Positions 43,563 through 48,721 of a stretch of DNA of 48,721 bases are shown in pieces. The first letter of the stretch is position 1. The number at the start of each line of letters is the position of its first letter. The notes beneath the pieces are model-generated. The model saw nothing but the letters and a program-made list of their open reading frames with translations. It was not told where the DNA came from and searched no databases. A program made the translations under genes and the position numbers. The DNA comes from Symbiodinium natans (Eukaryota > Sar > Dinophyceae > Suessiales > Symbiodiniaceae), in the NCBI GenBank assembly GCA_905221605.1, contig CAJNDS010002483.1, positions 160,001 through 208,721 on the forward strand, in the 5' to 3' direction.

Positions 43563-44175
43563 TAGGGTTTAGGGTTTAGGGTTTAGGGTCTAGGGTCTAG
43601 GGTCTAGGGTCTAGGGTCTAGGGTTTAGAGTAGAAATATGATCCTCTCAAAGGCATGAACGGAAAATATGACATGTGCTCAGAGCCTACCCAGAAGAAGA
43701 GCTTCACGAGATCTTGAGGGTTTAGGGTTTTGAGATTTTAGGGCTCAATGCTGCTGTGCCTGGGGAGACGCCATCAATTTCATCTTGTTCGGCTTCTCCC
43801 GGGCAGCTTGCCTCCTGGATCAGATGGAAAAGGGTTTAGGGTTTAGAGTTTAGGTTTTAGGGTTTAGGGGTAAGCCCTAAGCCCTCAACCCTAAACACTG
43901 AACCCTAAACCCTAAACCCATTCGTTCAAGGGGTTGAGGGTTGGGAGTCTGGGTTCAGGGACCCAAGCAGGCCCCCAGACCCTAAACCCTAAACCCCAAA
44001 CCCTGAACCCTAAACCCCAAACCCTAAACCCTAAACCAGCCCTAAACCCTAATTAGGCAGGCCATGTGGCATCTTGTTGCGCGGCAGCAGTGGGTTGTCA
44101 ACTGCACTTCCAGGCCTCGGAACCGCGATGGGTGGTCGAGGGTTCAAGGGTCAAGGGTTTAGGGGTCAGGCATTA

Positions 44176-44272
44176 TCCTAAACCCTAAACCCTAAACCCT
44201 AAACCCTAAACCCTAAACCCTAAACCCTAAACCCTAAACCCTAAACCCTAAACCCTAAACCCTAAACCCTAA
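44176..44272 (-). repeat. CCCTAAA array, about 14 copies
   Basis: First array beyond the shared region; pure. The first contig ends just before it, consistent with an assembly break caused by repeats. Confidence 0.95.
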
Positions 44273-44396
44273 TTGCAAAACGCAACCAGAGATGCGACCC
44301 CTCCAGCAGGCGTTGCTCCATGGAGGCCTGGCTTTGAGGGTTTCGGGCTTCAGATTTAGGGCTTGTAATCAGGCTCGAGGGGATCCGCAGTTTCGG
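44273..44396. other. Complex spacer
   Basis: Unique sequence between two CCCTAAA arrays; nothing recognised. Confidence 0.3.
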
Positions 44397-44488
44397 CCCT
44401 AAACCCTAAACCCTAAACCCTAAACCCTAAACCCTAAACCCTAAACCCTAAACCCTAAACCCTAAACCCTAAACCCTAAACCCTAAAC
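44397..44488 (-). repeat. CCCTAAA array, about 13 copies
   Basis: Pure heptamers. Confidence 0.95.
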
Positions 44489-44598
44489 CTTTGAGTTGCC
44501 TCGTATCTCGCAGGCGGCGGCTGGGGTTGTCGCGCCGGCTCCGACTCGCCGCCGCGCCCAGGGTCAAAAGATGCGCCTATCAGGGGCCCAGGTTTGGG

Positions 44599-44599
44599 T

Positions 44600-44673
<74 letters not shown>

Positions 44674-44760
44674 GGTTGCGTGTTGCGGGTTGCGGGTTGA
44701 GGGTTGAGGGTTGAGGGTTGAGGGTTTAGGGTTTAGGGTTTAGGGTTTAGGGTTTCAACC
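44599..44760 (+). repeat. TTGAGGG variant array grading into TTTAGGG
   Basis: About 18 units, nearly all TTGAGGG with three TTGCGTG/TTGCGGG units at 44,676-44,696, followed by about five TTTAGGG. It is a homogenised variant block. Confidence 0.95.
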
Positions 44761-44868
44761 CCCCCCTCCCCCGCCCAAGATCTACGCCGAAGAGGGGCCA
44801 GGTCAAGCGCTGAGAGCTCAGGGCTGGCTAGGGACTCGGAAGTTCGATGCTCTGTGTATGGGATGTGG

Positions 44869-44966
44869 GGTTTAGGGTTTAGGGTTTAGGGTTTAGGGTT
44901 TAGGGTTTAGGGTTTAGGGTTTAGGGTTTAGGGTTTAGGGTTTAGGGTTTAGGGTTTAGGGTTTCG
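44869..44966 (+). repeat. TTTAGGG array, about 13 copies
   Basis: Pure heptamers. Confidence 0.95.
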
Positions 44967-45117
44967 GGCTAAAGTTTTAGGCTTTAGGGTCGGGCCACAG
45001 CTGCCCTTTGCATGTTGCGAAGCTTTCGAGGATACTCGGCTTCGGCGCCATCTCACAGCAAACTCTAACCCTAAACCCTAAACCTCTCTTTCATATATAA
45101 TTTTTAAATGTTAAGGA
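44967..45117. other. Gene-free spacer
   Basis: Complex sequence with one short CCCTAAA run near 45,066-45,083. Confidence 0.3.
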
Positions 45118-45627
45118 GTTACTGGGCAAGGTCATTCTTTTACTGGGCAAGGTCATTTTTTCTGGGCAAGGTCATTTTTTTACTGGGCAAGGTCGTTTCG
45201 TCCAAAAAACCGTCCTTGCCCAGTAAAAAATGACCTTGCCCAGCCAAAAAATGACCTTGCCCAGTAAAAATGTTACTGGGCAAGGTCATCTTTTTTACTG
45301 GGCAAGGTCATTTTTTTACTGGGCAAGGTCATCTTTTTACTGGGCAAGGTCATTTTTTACTGGGCAAGGTCATTTTTTTACTGGGCAAGGTCATTTTTTT
45401 ACTGGGCAAGGTCATTTTTTACTGGGCAAGGTCATTTTTTTACTGGGCAAGGTCATTTTTTTACTGGGCAAGGTCATTTTTTTACGGGGCAAGGTCATTT
45501 TTTTACTGGGCAAGGTCATTTTGCTACTGGGCAAGGTCATGTTGTTACTGGGCAAGGTCATTTTTTATTGGGCAAGGTCATTTTTTTGCTGGGCAAAGTC
45601 ATTTTTTACTGGGCCAGGTCGTTCCAT
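45118..45627. repeat. 22-bp satellite with an internal inversion
   Basis: The unit is TTACTGGGCAAGGTCATTTT with a variable T run. There are four forward units (45,119-45,200), three inverted units (45,210-45,270, GACCTTGCCCAGTAAAAA) and 17 forward units (45,272-45,627). The opposed blocks can form hairpins. The 119-138 codon plus-strand frames (FYWARS, LLGKVIF repeats) are satellite translations. Confidence 0.95.
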
Positions 45628-45639
45628 AAGTGAAATATT

Positions 45640-45735
45640 TTCTTAATGTTGTGGGATTCTTTGGGCGGGTGGGTGTTTTTTCTGGAATAATTTCTTGACT
45701 AGTGAATGCTTGGACTTGAGATGCTGAACCCTAAA
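45640..45735. repeat. Dispersed segment, paralogue of 14,552-14,655
   Basis: Shares GACTAGTGAATGCTTGGACT and the transition into CCCTAAA. Confidence 0.75.
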
Positions 45736-45842
45736 CCCTAAACCCTAAACCCTAAACCCTAAACCCTAAACCCTAAACCCTAAACCCTAAACCCTAAACC
45801 CTAAACCCTAAACCCTAAACCCTAAACCCTAAACCCTAAACC
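45727..45842 (-). repeat. CCCTAAA array, about 16 copies
   Basis: Pure heptamers. Confidence 0.95.
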
Positions 45843-45927
45843 AGGCCTGGCGGTGACCCATCGTCACTTGACGGTTGCAGCACGGCTCCGCCACTGACCT
45901 TGATGGCCTCGACACTCCATCAATTCA

Positions 45928-45978
45928 GGGGTATAAAGAGGGACCCTTGTATCTTATTCCCCTATAGAACCCCTATAT

Positions 45979-46027
<49 letters not shown>

Positions 46028-46047
46028 CGGGGGCGTGAGCATAAAAA

Positions 46048-46078
<31 letters not shown>

Positions 46079-46145
46079 TTATAGTCCTATATTATGCCTA
46101 AGTAGCCCCTAACGAGCCTCCACATTAACCCTGAGGTCCCCTATA
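45928..46145. repeat. Dispersed segment, paralogue of 625-790
   Basis: Same ordered words as 625-790. Here the AT run is expanded: (AT)n plus (TG)n at about 45,984-46,027 and A15(TA)n at about 46,043-46,080. Frames encoding Tyr-Ile repeats are microsatellite translations. Confidence 0.6.
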
Positions 46146-46280
46146 AGGTCCCTAAACCCTAAACCCTCGACCCTAAACCCGAAATATCCCCCAAACAACC
46201 TGTAAGGTCTCTTGTAAGGGTCCCTCCTTTCGTCCCCAGACTCCTGCACAGGGCCCGAGATGCTCATGGGGAGTGGTGTG
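46146..46280. other. Gene-free spacer
   Basis: AAGGGTCCCTCCTTTCGTCC at about 46,216 resembles AAGGGTGCCTCCTTTAGTCC at about 11,075. Otherwise unremarkable. Confidence 0.4.
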
Positions 46281-46584
46281 GTTTAGGGTTTAGGGTTTAG
46301 GGTTTAGGGTTTAGGGTTTAGGGTTAGGGTTTAGGGTTTAGGGTTTAGGGTTTAGGGTTTAGGGTTTAGGGTTTAGGGTTTAGGGTTTAGGGTTTAGGGT
46401 TTAGGGTTTAGGGTTTAGGGTTTAGGGTTTAGGGTTTAGGGTTTAGGGTTTAGGGTTTAGGGTTTATGGGTTTAGGGTTTAGGGTTTAGGGTTTAGGGTT
46501 TAGGGTTTAGGGTTTAGGGTTTAGGGTTTAGGGTTTAGGGTTTAGGGTTTAGGGTTTAGGGTTTAGGGTTTAGGGTTTAGGGTG
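46281..46584 (+). repeat. Longest TTTAGGG array, about 43 copies
   Basis: About 300 bp, broken only by one unit lacking a T near 46,322 and one with an extra T (TTTATGGG) near 46,464. It is internal, with at least 2.1 kb of sequence downstream. Confidence 0.97.
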
Positions 46585-47343
46585 TCGTGTTTACGGTTTA
46601 GGGTTTCGGGTTTCGGGTTTAGGGTTTACCTAACCCCTTGCAGGTGAGCGTCAGTGTCTGCCAACTTCATTCGTCTTCGCTCCGGCCTTGAGCAGCATCC
46701 TCCCTCCTTGTTTCAAGCAGGTTCTTGCACGCATGCCGGCAACTCCCTAAACCCTAAACTTCTGGACCTTCGGGGGCAGGGCATATGCCATGTGCACGCG
46801 GGGGGTGGGGGCATATGGGGAGCATATGGCAGAGCAGCGAAAGCAACGGTCCGTGGACTGCTATACTCCCCTTAGAACCTGAACAAATCCTTCACAGCTG
46901 TTTTTTTCATATTCCCTTGAGTTTTATCATGGTTGTCTATAAACAAAGATGCAAAATAAAGTCCTAGGGGGGGGGTATTAGTATAGTTAACATCACGCAG
47001 CTGGTCTTGAACTGCTTTTTGAATCCCGGCCATCCGCCCAGCCGCTATGTCTGAAGTACACAGACGGCACCAAACCTGCATCTAAACCCTAACCCCTAAC
47101 CCCTAACCCCTAAACCTTGGGTTACCCTAAACCCTGAAAAAAGTTGACTAAGAATCAATCCTTTCTACTAGCTTCAGGGCTCTGGTGGCATTATCGTATG
47201 AACAGCCACGAAACTGGTAGGGGGCAGGGTTTAGGGGCTGAGGGTTCAGCCGTTTGGGGGTCAAGGGGGCTTTGGGTTTAGGATTCAAAGGGGGTTAAGC
47301 ATGCTTGGTTTGGGGGGGGGGGGGAGGGGGATCGGGTCTTGCA
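46585..47343. other. Gene-free stretch, mostly complex sequence
   Basis: Degenerate heptamers at 46,590-46,630, then about 450 bp of complex sequence with weak frames on both strands (46,654-46,875 plus; 46,872-47,081 minus). None has recognisable domains. Short CCCCTAA repeats occur near 47,080-47,115 and a G tract near 47,310-47,324. Confidence 0.3.
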
Positions 47344-47428
47344 ACCCTAAACCCTAAACCCTAAACCCTAAACCCTAAACCCTAAACCCTAAACCCTAAA
47401 CCCTAAACCCTAAACCCTAAACCCTAAA
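47344..47428 (-). repeat. CCCTAAA array, about 12 copies
   Basis: Pure heptamers. Confidence 0.95.
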
Positions 47429-47465
47429 CCAGTCAAGGCGCACGCGGGTCTGGCCTGTCCTGCAG

Positions 47466-47497
47466 GAACTGCTGCCAGCTTCTGAAGGCCTGGACAG
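47466..47497 (+). other. Possible micro-exon between heptamer arrays
   Basis: GGCCTGTCCTGCAG immediately before and CAG-GTGTGG at the end match a splice acceptor and donor, enclosing 32 nt (frame ELLPASEGLD). Speculative; short matches like this occur by chance. Confidence 0.15.
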
Positions 47498-47508
47498 GTG
47501 TGGCGGTC

Positions 47509-47745
47509 CCTAAACCCTAAACCCTAAACCCTAAACCCTAAAAGCGTTTACGGTTTAGGGTTTTGGGGGTTTCATGGCGCTCAGCCCTAAATACCCTAAA
47601 TGCCTTCAAGCCGAAGCTTCCTCTAGCCTGACCCTAACCCCTAAACCCTAAACCCTGAACCCTGAACCCTGAACCCTAAACCCTAAACCCTAAACCCTAA
47701 ACCCTAAACCCTAAACCCTAAACCCTAAACCCTAAACCCTAAACC
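47509..47745 (-). repeat. CCCTAAA arrays separated by a complex spacer
   Basis: Arrays at 47,509-47,541 and 47,637-47,745, the latter with three CCCTGAA units and then about 11 pure copies. Confidence 0.95.
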
Positions 47746-47749
47746 CCCT

Positions 47750-47836
47750 GGCAGAGCCTGGATGTCTCCTTTGAATACTTTCTGCTTGCTGGGAATGCGC
47801 GAGATGACTTCTCGAAAGCCAGTCTCCTCCGAGATT
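47750..47836 (-). pseudogene. Coding-like island (possible exon)
   Basis: The minus strand reads ISEETGFREVISRIPSKQKV then FKGDIQALP, a balanced non-repetitive peptide between a TTTAGGG and a CCCTAAA array. No family recognised; frame limits unknown. Confidence 0.35.
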
Positions 47837-48103
47837 AGGGTTTAGGGTTTAGGGTTGAGGATTGAGGGCTGAGGGTTTAGGGTTTAAGGTTTAGGATTTA
47901 GGCCTTAATTAGGGTTCAGGTTTTAGGGCTAAGCCCTAGAGGGTCTAAATCTCGAAATCCTTGCTTGCTTCTCCTTTCTCTGGAAAGGCCTGAGGGCCTT
48001 TTTCCACAGTGGAAGCTTCCGCTCTCGCGAAGATGGGGGTGTGTGACACACTAGTCAGGGCGCAGGGTTTAGGGTTTAGGGATTAGTTGTTCTCTCTTTT
48101 TTT
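47837..48103. other. Gene-free mosaic
   Basis: TTTAGGG and TTGAGGG-type units to about 47,935, then complex sequence without recognisable genes. Confidence 0.4.
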
Positions 48104-48169
48104 GGGGGGGGACGGGGGGGGGGGGGGGGGGGAGGGAGGGGGGACGGGGGGGGGGGGGGGGGGGGGGGG
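48104..48169 (+). repeat. G-rich tract
   Basis: 66 bp almost entirely G, with two GACGG and two GAG interruptions. A strong candidate for G-quadruplex formation. Confidence 0.95.
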
Positions 48170-48175
48170 CTGTAC

Positions 48176-48316
48176 TCTTGAAACCCTATTTGAAACCCTA
48201 TTAAACCCTATGAACCCCTAAGAACCCCATGAGGTCTATGAGGTCTATGAAGTCCCTATTAAACCCTATTTGAAACCCTATTAAACCCTATTTGAAACCC
48301 TATTAAACCCTATGAA
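48176..48316 (-). repeat. Expanded-unit telomere-like repeat (AAACCCTATT family)
   Basis: ACCCTATTTGAAACCCTATT and ACCCTATTAAACCCTATG words repeat several times, with GAGGTCTATGAGGTCTATGA in the middle. It resembles heptamers stretched by 2-4 nt. Confidence 0.75.
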
Positions 48317-48338
48317 CCCCCCCCCCCCCCCCCCCCCC
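48317..48338. repeat. 22-nt C tract
   Basis: Together with the G tract at 48,104-48,169 it flanks the expanded-unit repeat with complementary G and C runs that could pair. Confidence 0.95.
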
Positions 48339-48721
48339 ATGTCTCTTGAAATGGCTGTGGAAAGCAACCCGGAGTCTTCGAGCCCGAGAACCCTGCACCA
48401 CACGTTTTCGGGTCTTAGGGTGTAGGGTGTAGGGTTTATAGGGTTTAGGGTTTAGGGTTTAGGGTTTAGGGTAGCCTATCCCGGAATTAATAGTTTAGGG
48501 TTGGGGGGTCTTCCAGTTTGGGCTTTGAGGGTCAGGGTTAGGGACTTGAGGGCTTTGGGTCCTCAAACCCTAAACCCTAAACCCTAAACACTAACCCTAA
48601 AACCTACAGTAAACCCTAAACCCTAAACCCTAAACCCTAAACCCTCTACCCCTAAACCCTCTACCCTCAAAAAGCCTAAAACTCTAGAGCCCCAAAAAAG
48701 CCTTCAGCCGAGCCTTGAGCC
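48339..48721. repeat. Telomere-like mosaic to window end
   Basis: TTTAGGG at about 48,434-48,470, CCCTAAA at 48,566-48,590 and 48,611-48,646, and complex spacers. The window does not end in a terminal telomere array. Confidence 0.7.

Larger units (their letters stand above)
23722..44138 (+). repeat. Second copy of 3,008-23,621
   Basis: Direct repeat of about 20.4 kb. The coordinate offset is 20,714 at the start, 20,726 near 5,000, 20,593 near 9,061, 20,509 near 12,257, 20,499 near 16,639, 20,514 near 18,922 and 20,517 at the end. Offset changes fall in satellites, foldback arrays and homopolymers, and complex sequence appears almost identical. Ends coincide with the gap on both sides, as expected for unmerged overlapping contigs. 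Confidence 0.97.

Noticed and set aside
45230-45646. 138-codon plus-strand frame resembling a membrane protein
   Set aside because: The hydrophobic periodicity comes from the 22-bp satellite; no other coding evidence.
46281-46584. True chromosome end
   Set aside because: The array is internal, has complex sequence on both sides, and nearby arrays face the opposite way.
1-48721. tRNA, rRNA or other structured RNA genes
   Set aside because: I looked for typical tRNA box motifs and rRNA-like sequence by eye and recognised none; a covariance-model search would be decisive.

Overview
This window looks like a telomere-proximal or telomere-repeat-rich, gene-poor stretch of a eukaryotic nuclear genome. 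The dominant signal is the heptamer TTTAGGG/CCCTAAA, present as dozens of pure and degenerate arrays in both orientations. That heptamer is the telomere repeat of plants, several algae, chromerids and coccidian apicomplexans. Dispersed internal copies of it are known from Eimeria genomes, so a coccidian or related alveolate is my first guess, but no gene here fixes the taxon. I see no intact protein-coding gene, rRNA or tRNA. Most open frames are translations of tandem repeats.

Assembly layout: bases 1-23,621 and 23,722-48,721 are two contigs joined by exactly 100 N (23,622-23,721). The last 20.6 kb of the first (3,008-23,621) matches the first 20.4 kb of the second (23,722-44,138), and the match runs to the last base before the gap and from the first base after it. 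Complex sequence is nearly identical and differences sit in homopolymers and repeat arrays. The simplest reading is a contig overlap that was never merged (or two haplotypes placed in series), so non-redundant content is about 28 kb. A true tandem duplication is not excluded.

Regions (first copy): 1-2,680 telomere-like mosaic; 2,682-2,812 C-rich tract; 2,820-10,734 a composite satellite island bounded by a 30-31 nt inverted repeat. The island holds purine-rich modules (2,850-5,530), a ~55-bp satellite (5,531-7,618), a ~31-bp GC-rich satellite (7,619-7,990), AT-rich foldback arrays (7,991-9,047 and 9,767-10,470), a nested-palindrome block (9,048-9,766) and a small MITE-like element (10,517-10,734). 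Then come a second C-rich tract (10,739-10,789) and 13 kb of telomere-like mosaic (10,791-23,621) with foldback elements, a ~53-bp satellite (13,205-14,357) and an AGC-rich array (17,719-17,888). Unique sequence resumes at 44,139 with more heptamer arrays (the longest at 46,281-46,584), a TTGAGGG variant block, a 22-bp satellite with an internal inversion and long G/C tracts.

Scattered between heptamer arrays are short islands, mostly on the minus strand, that read like protein-coding sequence (Ala/Glu/Lys-rich or otherwise complex). Three pairs of them are diverged paralogues that keep similar peptides. I interpret these as exon remnants of a duplicated and decayed gene family, or exons of genes whose introns are filled with telomere-like repeats. 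That is inference.
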